From positions 434,001 to 498,000 of the forward strand of contig JAGTXX020000004.1 in assembly GCA_019044685.2 (NCBI GenBank): 64,000 nucleotides of DNA, written 5' to 3'. Position numbers and translations under genes: made by a program. How positions within the stretch are numbered: the first letter of the stretch is position 1; every line of letters starts with the position of its first letter. The notes under the pieces were generated by a model that saw nothing but the letters and a program-made list of their open reading frames with translations, did not search any database and was not told where the DNA came from. This DNA comes from Nannochloris sp. 'desiccata' (lineage: Eukaryota; Chlorophyta; Trebouxiophyceae; Chlorellales; Chlorellaceae). Shown piece after piece: positions 55,001 through 64,000 of this stretch.

Positions 55001-55888
55001 CTAATGAATCATGGCTTGCAATGTCTTCAAGACAGATCCTGCGCTAGATTCTTTGCAGTCACCAGGAGCCTTGTCCACTTTCTGCAAATCGTAAGCAAAA
55101 GAAAGAAAGTAAGAAAGAAAGAAAAAATGAGTTTCACTCCCCGAGAAAAAAAAGAGCAAAAAACAATTTTTTCCTTTTGCATTGTACTTACCATTTTTAA
55201 GATAACTCCATTATCAAGAATAGCTGCATATCTAAGACTCTTCGGTCCTGGTTCTGATGGCTCCGCAAGCTCCATGCCTAATATCCTGGTAGCTGCCTGA
55301 ATAGGATCTGCTGCCATTAATACTTTACTGCCATCTGCTCCAATTTTTTTGCCCCATGCATCCGCCGCAGCAGGATCACTGACAGCAACGCATACAATCT
55401 GTGAAATACCTTCTTTGCGTAAGTCGTCAAAGGCTTTTAAATACCCTGGCAAGTGTTGTTCACTGCATATTTTGCCACAGTCCGGTACCCCAAAGAGAAC
55501 GGTCTTTTGGCCCTGCAATTTTTTGAAAGAATTTTTGAGTAAATTGTTTATTTGTGGTTGGATTTGGGATCGCTAGAAACCTATGTAAACATCTACTAAA
55601 CTATATGTAAGTATATCGAATTTCGAAAGACAAGATCACCTTGAACAAATCTGCCAATTTCTGTGGTTTGCCATTTATCGTGAGCTTGATCCCTCCAGCA
55701 GCTCCTAGTGTAAGATCCCTACGTCGATTTAAACCGATGTTGCATGTGGCCTGAGAAAGGTCAGCATTGGCGTGGCCTTCAGGCACGTCGTAGAACTTGG
55801 ATGAAGTGGCAGGCATTGCACTGAATAATGCGCGAATGCTACCACTGTGGGCTTGACGCAAGCTCGAAAGCTGTTTAAGCAGAGCCAT
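55001..55888 (-). CDS. Peroxiredoxin-5-like protein with altered active-site motif
   Basis: Three exons, 55640-55888, 55192-55512 and 55001-55081; 216 residues. Prx5/PrxII enzymes reduce peroxides through a cysteine in the motif PxxxTxxC. Here the matching segment reads FGVPDCGKICSEQHLPGY. The candidate cysteine (Cys99) and the downstream HLPGY are present, but the threonine is absent, the loop is one residue shorter, and an extra Cys95 is present. The later VCVAVSDPAAADAWGKK and RYAAILDNGVI fit the Prx5 fold. The basic N-terminus (MALLKQLSSLRQAHSGSIRA) may be a mitochondrial presequence. All junctions are GT-AG and in phase. Activity is uncertain because of the changed motif. Confidence 0.8.
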
Positions 55889-56096
55889 TTTAATATGATT
55901 TATTGAAATGCGTTTGGAAAATCGACTTTAAAGTATCCTATAATGCCCTTTTTCCTCAACCTCCTACGCTGCGGCAGATCACAGCAGCAGGCCTTGACTT
56001 TTTTCCTTCTCTTTTGAACAAGATAATTTTTACATAGATATTGGCAATTGAATATGAACAGCAATATATAATAATCCATTTAGGTTTCTAATAACG

Positions 56097-58033
56097 TTAA
56101 GCTTCGGTATCTGAAGAAAATCCTCCTTGTGCCCCCGCCCACCCCACTGCACCGCCTTCCCTCCCTGTGATCAAAACCGTCAACAATTTGCTGTGCAGCT
56201 CCTCAGCACGAGATAAAGGCAACATCCCATCAGCAATAATTCTTGATGCTTGCTCTGTCAAGTATCCTAATGCGTCTACTATGTATTCTCGGACCGCCAA
56301 AGAGACACACTCCAAAACAGCTTGCTCTTCTGCAGTAGCGGTGTACTCTGCCTGAGCAGCAATCTCATCAAATAACGCCATTTCACGCTCTAATCTAGAT
56401 TCCTCATCTTCTTCCTCCTCGATATCATTCTCCTGAGAATTGAGGGAGCTCTTCTCATCCTCGTTGTCAGAGGAACAAACAGAGACGGCGGTGTTGATAT
56501 TCTTATTGCTACTCTCTTCCTCGGTCTTCTTCTCTCCATTTCCTTGACGGAAAACTTTAGTTGAAATCTTTCTACCTACATGGCGTGAGTCATCCTTGTC
56601 TTCTACAAACGGATCAGGAACCTGCCCAGCAGGCAAAGCAGCCGGCCCATTATTTACCGCTGCTCCCCCTGCTGCGGCTTCCACTTTTGGTTCCTCAGGA
56701 ACGCCAACAACCGCTCTGGACAACATATCACACCATTGATTTTTGCTAGAAACCGTCGCGGCCCGAAGAGTCAGCTCCATGGTCAAAGTCTTTGTTTTCT
56801 GGCCGGTTAAAGCCTCAACTGCTTTTTGAGCTTCTGGGGGGATGGGAAGGGTGCGAACAGGGTTTTCTCCTGTGATTGGGGTATCAGAGGCATGAAAAAT
56901 GATACGGAATGTCTTTTGTTGCTTATTTTCAATTTCTCCATCCACTTCGTCTTCCTGTTCTTCTAAACTTACAAGTTTTGCTCCAGCGAGGTCGCCAATT
57001 CCTCGAGCAGGCTGCTCCTCAGGGCTTGCAAAATACCAGAATCTTTGCTGACGGATAGATAAAGCAAACCAGCGACGTTGCCAGATCCCATGGCGATTTT
57101 GTTTCATCAGCCAGCCCATGAAAAACTCTGACCAGCTGGGCGGTTCTTCTTTAACAGGAGCAGTGGGTGGTGCTGTTTTGGTGGAGGAAGGAGGCAGAAG
57201 AGGTAAATGAGATTTAATGGTAGTATTCTGCAGTTGCTGTAAAGTGTCCAATAGCATGCGTTTATATGTTTCATTCTGACGGGCAGCTTGCTTTGCGGCC
57301 TCTGCACCCAAAAGCTCCTGCAGGCGGGATTTGAGTTTGGCAAATCTTTCTGGAGCTGGGAACTCCGCTTCTGCATGTAAATTTCTACGGAGCTGTTCCC
57401 ATGTTTGATCCCGCCATTGCTCTACCAAATTTTCAGCCTGATCTAGCAACAATTGTCGAACCGCGTCGTCAGCAAGAGAAGATTTTTTCATGCTTCCTTG
57501 CCCGCGAGTAGCAGCCTTTGCGTTGCTTTTCATCGCCAAATTTGCCGCTTCCAAAGTAATCTCGGTCATTTCCATCAGAATATGGCGCAGAGGGGCTTCA
57601 TACAGCTGTAAACTAGCCCGCAGTACTCCTCGGACGCCATCTTCTGGAGCAAGGAGCCAATGCTTTACGCCATAGCAACGTTTAAACACCTGATGCACCT
57701 CCTCATGTCCAAGTGATTCATCAAGATTTATAGATGAGAGAGCTGTGCGTATAGTATCTGGGTGAACTTTCTGGGAAATTTGAGACTTGAACTGAGTTGA
57801 GCAAACAACAATGAAAGCGTTGATAAAGCTATCAGCCACTTGCGTGACCTGTAATTAGAATGATGGAGGTGATTTAGTTCGCAGTTAAATTTGGAAGGTG
57901 ATACACTGTACCTTGAGACAAATAGAAACCTTACTAGCAACGTGTAACGCGTTTTCGCTGAGAGATTGGCATTCACACCATTCTGGCTTTCTGGGGAAAG
58001 TGAAGCGCGCTGCACTCCTACGGCTAATGACAT
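56097..58033 (-). CDS. PH-domain protein resembling a dynamin without its GTPase
   Basis: Probably two exons, 57935-58033 and 56097-57848; 616 residues. The large exon is firm. The small first exon (MSLAVGVQRASLSPE...) is the best in-phase choice but uncertain. After a short stretch comes FINAF, a long helical region with LAPEDGVRGVLRASLQLYEAP, comparable to the dynamin stalk, and then a PH domain (about 275-415: GWLMKQNRHGIWQRRWFALS ... NQWCDMLSRAVVG). An acidic linker follows, and a C-terminal helix block (LECVSLAVREYIVDALGYL) like a GTPase effector domain. This matches the order in plant DRP2, minus the G domain. Only 208 bases separate it from the next gene, so no room is left for one. 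The dynamin relation is inferred; a PH protein is certain. Confidence 0.75.
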
Positions 58034-58241
58034 TGTGAGTATATATATTATTTTGGTGAGTGCAATCAGCAGATTTCAGCATTAAAGTAGAGTAGAAGAT
58101 GCGTTCATAGGCCCGAGGTGATGGTCAACGCGCTATTATTTTCTTTTCGGCGCTCTTTCTTCAAGTCTCCACCTTTGATACACCCAAATTTGAGGATAAT
58201 TCATCATTAAATCTATCAAGTATAATTCAAAGAAGACACCA

Positions 58242-59129
58242 ATGTTGCGGGTGTGCGTGCAACTACGTCTCGGCGCATGTCCATGCCGCAAGTCAATCTC
58301 CCATTTAAATTCTCATTTGAATCAATACTCAGTTTATAGAGGTATTCAACCCTCTAATCAATTACACAAGAATTCACAGATTTTTAATACCCGTGCATAT
58401 CACAGAACTTGCTGTGGTTCGACTGGAGAGCAACCATCTTCTATCACCACCGCCGCCACAGCCAATACCAGTCTTTCAAAATCATTGGAAGCCGATGAGC
58501 ACTACATGCAGCTCGCTTTAGATCAGGCTCAACTTGCCTACAAAGCCGGGGAAGTTCCTGTAGGAGCTATAATTGTCTCTCCAACTGGTGACGTCATTGC
58601 CGCAGCACACAATGTTACCGAACGCGATGGGGACCCTACTGCCCACGCAGAGATGCTCTGTATCCGCCACGCTACAGGTAAAGCAAAAAGCACTTGGCGG
58701 CTACTAGATGCTACAATGTACGTCACTTTGGAGCCGTGTCCAATGTGTGCTGGTGCGTTACTGCAAGCGAGAATTGGGAGGGTGGTGTATGGGGCAAAGA
58801 ATGGTTTACTAGGTGCTGACGGCAGCTGGATAAATATGATGAGAGGAGGGAGAGAAGGATCTAGAGGAAATTCAGGGAAAGGTCCGACTGTTTTAGAGGA
58901 TTCAAGCAGAAGTAATACAGGCGAAGATGGAGACGACGGAGGACGGGGAAATGAAGAACAAGGCAACCCTTCCTCTTCAGGTGTTCAACAGCCACATAGA
59001 CCTCATCCTTTCCACCCAGATCTTCAAGTGGATACTGGGATACTAGAAGAGCAGTGTAGTGGACTGATGAAGGTTTTTTTTAGGGAAAGAAGGAGGCAAA
59101 ATGCTCTAACTAGTGAAAGGAAAGGGTGA
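58242..59129 (+). CDS. TADA: tRNA adenosine deaminase, TadA type
   Basis: Intronless, 295 residues. TadA-type enzymes convert adenosine 34 to inosine in the anticodon of plastid or bacterial tRNA-Arg(ACG). Zinc ligands: His135 with the catalytic Glu137 in TAHAEML, and Cys166 and Cys169 in EPCPMCAGALL. The first about 80 residues are basic and Ser/Asn-rich and fit an organelle presequence, so plastid action is likely. Between GSWINMM (about 200) and HPFHPDLQVDTGILEEQC there is a Gly/Ser/Glu-rich insertion of about 55 residues, where bacterial TadA has a short loop. It starts 208 bases from the divergent PH-domain gene. Confidence 0.92.
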   Translation: MLRVCVQLRLGACPCRKSISHLNSHLNQYSVYRGIQPSNQLHKNSQIFNTRAYHRTCCGSTGEQPSSITTAATANTSLSKSLEADEHYMQLALDQAQLAYKAGEVPVGAIIVSPTGDVIAAAHNVTERDGDPTAHAEMLCIRHATGKAKSTWRLLDATMYVTLEPCPMCAGALLQARIGRVVYGAKNGLLGADGSWINMMRGGREGSRGNSGKGPTVLEDSSRSNTGEDGDDGGRGNEEQGNPSSSGVQQPHRPHPFHPDLQVDTGILEEQCSGLMKVFFRERRRQNALTSERKG

Positions 59130-59343
59130 TCATCAAAAAAGGAAAAGCCTCTCTCGACACCGCGCTCAGTTTATTAATTATGATACTTTATTTATTTATT
59201 TCGTTAATTATTACTAGATAATTTGCAAAATTCTGCCAAATACAACATACAAATACAACTTCATTTGATAAACATCAAGCCTAGTTTGAAAATAGAGGGT
59301 AATACATTAAGTGTTTTCTTTTCCGAGCGTTTATTTTATATTT

Positions 59344-60101
59344 TTATACTAGGAACCGCTCGGTAAATCGACCATCGTTTAATCTACACTCATTACTCTT
59401 CCCAAAGAAATTATACCTATTATCTGCTATTGTATCATACGTTAAATCCCGAAAAGATATAGGAAACAGCAGCCCTAGGGACGCCAGAATAGGGAACGGA
59501 ATGTTTAATTTCAATGCTATCCGTAAGATGGCTTCAGATTTTATATAAGAGATATTTTCGTCTACTAGAACAATCGACGAGATATCATCAGGGGAGCGAT
59601 TTGATCGTTGTAATAGGGCCCTTCCAGCAGGAGATTGGAGTGCTGCAAATCGATAGACGCCAGCTGTGTCCCAATCCAACATGAAGTTCACACCTCCGTT
59701 GCATCTTAAAACAGGAAAAGGCAGTGGATGATAAGTAATAGTCACAGGAAGCAATGGAATTAATAATGAAAACCTCAAGAGATAGAATTATGGCGAAACA
59801 GAACTATAATTAACACTTACAGGTTGCAAACTCCATCAAAAAGTATTACGGGGCGTTTGTCGGTCAGAAAAAATTCTTTGCCTAATTCTGGCCTTACGTT
59901 GGCAGAGGTGCTCGCTGCTGATGTCACTGTGGTTCTTAATCTGCTTTTGTTCATTGGCAACGTGCGATGGAAGGGTGTTCTGTGGAAACAATTACCAAGA
60001 GAGATGCATTTTTTTAAATTAACGAGTGGTTGGTTGTGGTCGATCAACTGCAAATTACATATCTGCGCCAAGGCAGGCTGCCTTGAACACGTTATCTTCA
60101 T
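59344..60101 (-). CDS. DCC-family thiol-disulfide oxidoreductase-like protein (DUF393)
   Basis: Two exons, 59821-60101 and 59344-59704; 213 residues. The DCC family is named after the motif DxxCxxC near the N-terminus of a thioredoxin-like domain. Here VILFDGVCNLCNGGVNFMLD is formed exactly across the intron, with cysteines at about 92 and 95. It is followed by RFAALQSPAGRALL and DISSIVLVDE, all in the usual spacing, and then RDLTYDTIADNRYNFFGK at the C-terminus. The N-terminal about 75 residues (basic, with SKSRLRTT and ASTSA stretches) look like an organelle presequence. Biochemical role not established for the family. Confidence 0.9.
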
Positions 60102-60372
60102 CCTGATATAATCAATGCAAGGCGCACAATAGGCATAATTTATGTGTTATAAGGCTCTCTTGCAGTGTAAAAGAAAATAGCTCCCAAACTTTATTTTGCT
60201 TTCCATACCTCATGCTGCTCTATTTTCCACCAAACGTATCACATCTATAGTGTATGATTTAAAAGTAATATTGGGCCATACGGGCACTGCTTGATCATCT
60301 CGTTCAAGTAGCTCAGATTCCTGGATTGTTCTAGATCACATCGCCCAACAACTTGAAGACATTTCCAGAGAC

Positions 60373-63300
60373 ATGGCCCAAATAGACGTCTACGCCTGGG
60401 GACGTGGTGATTGCGGACAGCTAGGGCTCGCCGAGGCTTCAGAAACCGCCACAGCTCTCCCCCAAATTCTAGAAACACTCCGAGGAAAAGACATCGTGGC
60501 ACTTGCTGCTGGCTCATTTCATACCACTGGTATCACTTCAGACGGCGAGCTTTACGCATGGGGAGCCAACGATGAAGGCCAATGCTCTCGTAAAGAACCA
60601 GGCGTAGAACAAGTAGTAACACCAACTAGAATTGAAGTTTTAGAAAATTTCAAAATCGGCGTCGCTGCCTGTGGAGCCAATCATACCATCGCTGTATCAG
60701 ATGATGGCGGCGTTTTTGGCTTTGGGGCAGCTGATTTTGGTCAACTCGGCGTTGGCCAAGTCAACTCTTCGAAAATTATTCATCCAAAAGCGTGCAAAGC
60801 ACTAAAAGAAGCAGGCCGTATAGCACGAGCAGCTGCAGGTGGAAATCACACGTTATTTTTGGAAATTTCTGGAACGGTGTATGTAACAGGGGATGCTTCA
60901 TTTGGTGCACTAGGTCTTGGAAGTGATGATTCTACTGGAAACGGGAATAAGAGGGGTAGAGATGGCGATTATGTAGCGACAACCGGTAATGTAGATAACA
61001 ATAGAGGCGGCGGTGGTGGTGGCGTTCAATCTATTTTTCATCCTTTAGAATTATATCGTCTGTGGCCAGTAGGTGTCTGTCAAATAGCAGCAGGGGATGC
61101 CCATTCTGCTGCTCTTACTGTTGATGGCACTGTCTTCACGTGGGGCCGTGGAAAAAGCGGAGCTCTAGGGATTGGACATTTCCAAAACTCTTCTGAACCG
61201 ACGCTCATTAGAGCCTTGAGCGGTATGTTTATTAAACAAATAACCTGCGGTTCTGATCATACAGTCGCGTTAACGCAGGAAGGACGTGTGTATGCATGTG
61301 GAGCTGGTAAGTATGGAGCTACTGGGCTTGGGCATAATAATTCCGTGTGCTCTCCCCAAAGGATGGCGGGGCTCGAGGAAGAAAGCATGGCGGCGGCAGT
61401 TGCAACCGTGGTGCAAGTCAGTGCCGGAGGGAGGCATACGTTGCTATTAACGGAAGGTAATGAAGTTTGGGCTACAGGAAGCAATCAACATGGACAATGT
61501 GGACAACCAAAGGACCAAATTCGTAGTAAAGATGTGCAGAATAATAAAAGGGAAGACGAAAGGATGGAAGAGGAGGAGGAGGATCAGGTGGTGCTGGTTC
61601 CCCGACCTCTCGCAGGTCTTCCTCCTTCTTCTCTAGTTTTATTCGTAGCGTCCGGGGGTGACCATAGCTTTGCTGTAGTACAGTCTTCTTCTTCTTCTCC
61701 TTCGTCGTTTGGCCAAGAAAATGAAGAAATAATACCAATCAAAGAAGCAGCAGTGGCAGAAACAGAGCAGATGTTGCTTCCGGGTCCGAGACTGGATCGG
61801 TCTCACGGAAATAGTTGGCTGCCTTCTACACCCGCACCTCTCCTTCCTCTTGTTCGAGCAGCAATAAGCAATGACGCAGCGGCTTCAGATGCAATCAAAG
61901 CATTGAAATCATGTTTACAAGCTACATTTTCTAATCCTAGCTACCTGATTAATGCATTTAGGACGACGTCAAGCCATCTTGCAACAGAGGCTGCACCTCC
62001 ATCACAGCAGCGATTAGGTGTGCCAAACCTTGACTTGCCAGCTATAAGTGAAATGTATCAGGGTGTATTGAAGCTTTATGATCAAGGAATAGTTACTGTG
62101 CTAGGTTCTGCAAGTATTAAACTCTTAGAAAGTAAGTTTAGGGTTTTTTTCGTGAGAATTTTTTGTTTTGGTCCTCTGAAGAGTTTCTTTTCTTCCTAAG
62201 TCGTGTTTACTTTCTTATTAGTCAATACGCTGTGTATATCTAACCTACTATCGTTCTTTTCTTCCTCTTTCTACAGAAATAGAACGGTACTTATCACAGC
62301 AATACGCTGCCGCCTCTGATCGAGCAGGCACCACCAAATCTTTTTCCTCAGATCCAAATCTAGATTTAGAGATCTCATTGATCCCGGAATTGTCCTGGGT
62401 CCCTCCTACGTTGTTTATATTACTTCAGAATCCATTAGCAAGCGATCCAGCCACCTATGGCAGCCAAATTATTCTCAGGCTAGGGCGTATCCTCTCCACA
62501 TCATTACCAGCAGCACAGCGTATCCCGGTTCGAAGAGCGCTGCAAAATTTACTCGGCCAACTTCCTGCGGAGGCCTTTGCAGCGAGATGTGTACGCCCTG
62601 TGCAAAAGTATTTGACTCATTTAGTTACGAGTGGAAGGTTAGGGGCAGGGAGATTGGAAGCGATGATGGCGGGTGTTCTTATCGATGTTCTCCGACAAGC
62701 GAATGATGATACTGGTGGGAAGATAAACGCATCAGAATTTTATAACAAATCTCTTTCCAAGGCGCTTGATTTAGGTGCAGAATACCTTGCATGGGTCAAA
62801 CATCGTGAAACATCCCCTAATGCGCTCGTTTCTTTCTGTCAAATGCCCTTTCTATTAGTCCCGGAAGCAAAGGCTAGAATCTTAAACGGTGAGGCGATGC
62901 TTCAGAAGCAACAACACATGAGTGCAGCTGCTATGCAAGCGTTTATAACAGGTCAAAATCCTGCAGAAGTAGGGTATTTGCGTCTGTCTATACGCCGCAC
63001 ACACGTTGTTGAGGACGCATTGACCGCCCTGGTACTCCATTCTCAAGATTTAAAGAAACCTCTGAAGGCCACTTTTATTTCTGGTGGGGTTCCTGAGCCT
63101 GCACAAGATGAAGGTGGGGTTCGAAAAGAATTTTTCCAACTTCTCACAAGAGATTTATTCCGTCCTGATTTTGGAATGTTCACGTACGACGAGTCTACCA
63201 GATTGTATTGGTTTAATATAGCAGCTGCGAACTCTATTCTTCATACTGCTATGGATGTCGAAGAAGAAGAAGAAAATAAAGTTTTTGAAGAAATGCAGGT

Positions 63301-64000
63301 AGAAAGCGAGCGTGAATATACTATGGTCGGCGCATTAATGGGCTTAGCTATCTATAACGCTGTTCTCCTCGATGTTCACTTCCCAGTAGTACTGTATAAA
63401 AAACTCCTGGGGCAAACCCCAGATTTTACCGATTTGAAACTTGCCTTTCCAGAATTGGGAAGAGGGCTGCAAGCTCTGCTGGACTATGAACCAGCAAGTG
63501 AGGTAGAAGACATCTTTTGTCGTCATTTTGATGCTGAATTCGAAGCGTTTGGTGAAATTAAACACCAAGAACTCATACCAGGGGGCAAAGATATCCCAGT
63601 AACAGGGGAAAATAGACTAGAATATGTTCAAGCGTATGCGAAATGGGTGTTAGAAGACTCTATTTCTCGTCAATTCAAGGCCTTTGCAAAAGGCTTTCAC
63701 ACCGTAGCTGGAGGTCCAGCATTGAGCCTCTTCACCCCTGCAGAGCTTGAATTGCTGGTGTGTGGATTACCCCATCTCGATTTTGAAGGCTTACAAAATG
63801 CAGCCAAGTACGAGGGTGGCTATTCTGCTGATAGTACAGCGGTGAAATGGTTTTGGGAAGTAGTACGAGGAACGTTTACTTTAGAACAAAAGCGGCAATT
63901 CTTAATGTTTACCACCGGGTCAGATCGTGCTCCAGTAGGCGGTTTAAGTACGTTGAGTATATGTATACAACGTGCAGGGCCTGATACAGAGAGGCTGCCG
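60373..64000 (+). CDS. HERC-type RCC1-HECT E3 ubiquitin ligase, partial (3' end beyond window)
   Basis: Exon 1 is 60373-62131 and exon 2 runs from 62277 past the right edge; 1160 residues are visible. The N-terminal part is a seven-bladed RCC1 propeller (VYAWGRGDCGQLGL, LYAWGANDEGQC, VFGFGAADFGQLGVG, VFTWGRGKSGALGIG, VYACGAGKYGATGLG, VWATGSNQHGQCG). The HECT domain begins at about residue 890 (KPLKATFISGGVPEPAQDEGG, then RKEFFQLLTRDLF). The window ends at RLP, where the family's catalytic cysteine motif should follow within a few residues. The architecture matches small HERC proteins (HERC3/4). An acidic low-complexity insert lies inside the last RCC1 repeat. The substrate is unknown. Confidence 0.93.

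Noticed and set aside
1..64000. Search for tRNA genes by B-box-like words (GGTTCGAATCC and variants)
   Set aside because: No candidate with a matching A box and foldable arms was seen by eye; a tRNAscan-SE run would settle it.

Overview
The window is nuclear DNA of a eukaryote. The genes are spliced, with 29 introns inferred here from reading frames and splice sites, all 72 to 166 bases long. The gene set fits a plastid-bearing, probably green-lineage alga: DET1, AP-4 beta, a DRP1-type dynamin, a plant-like RKP/KPC1 E3 ligase, a type II NADH dehydrogenase, a TadA-type tRNA deaminase with an organelle presequence, and a TPR protein with what looks like a chloroplast-plus-lumen presequence. TGTAA, the polyadenylation signal typical of chlorophytes, lies just past several stop codons. 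The lineage is an inference; I cannot name a species.

Layout: 1-12910 holds AP-4 beta (partial), a coiled-coil protein, NOP53, NSA1/WDR74, the ZNG1 zinc-chaperone GTPase, a sarcosine-oxidase-like flavoenzyme and CHMP5/VPS60. 13146-22335 holds DET1, a plasma-membrane-type Ca2+ ATPase and an unrecognised 807-residue protein, all on the minus strand. 22336-24815 is gene-poor and carries a decayed LINE-type reverse transcriptase tail. 24816-35876 holds a giant SPRY/U-box E3 ligase, a secreted GH5 mannanase and a 1172-residue protein I do not recognise. 36000-46490 holds NDH-2, a J-like protein, an SCP-type phosphatase, PWP2 and an SGNH hydrolase. 46787-55888 holds an ankyrin protein, LYRM9, a TPT-family transporter, a small membrane protein, DRP1, a lumenal TPR protein and a peroxiredoxin. 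56097-64000 holds a dynamin-like protein without a GTPase, TadA, a DCC-family protein and a HERC-type RCC1-HECT ligase that runs off the right edge just before its catalytic cysteine.

Most genes are housekeeping and unrelated in function. Three act in ribosome assembly: NOP53, NSA1 and PWP2. Three act in ubiquitin transfer: DET1, the SPRY/U-box ligase and HERC. Four act in membrane remodelling or traffic: AP-4, CHMP5, DRP1 and the PH dynamin-like protein. The clearest layout pattern is head-to-head pairing: nine pairs start 200 to 654 bases apart. Introns are few and lie mostly near the 5' ends of genes.

The observations most worth checking are the RKP-like ligase with a U-box where plant RKP has a RING, the dynamin-like protein with no room for a GTPase, a peroxiredoxin-5-like protein with an altered active-site motif, a GC-AG intron, and two large proteins of unknown family. 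I see no convincing new multi-gene system.
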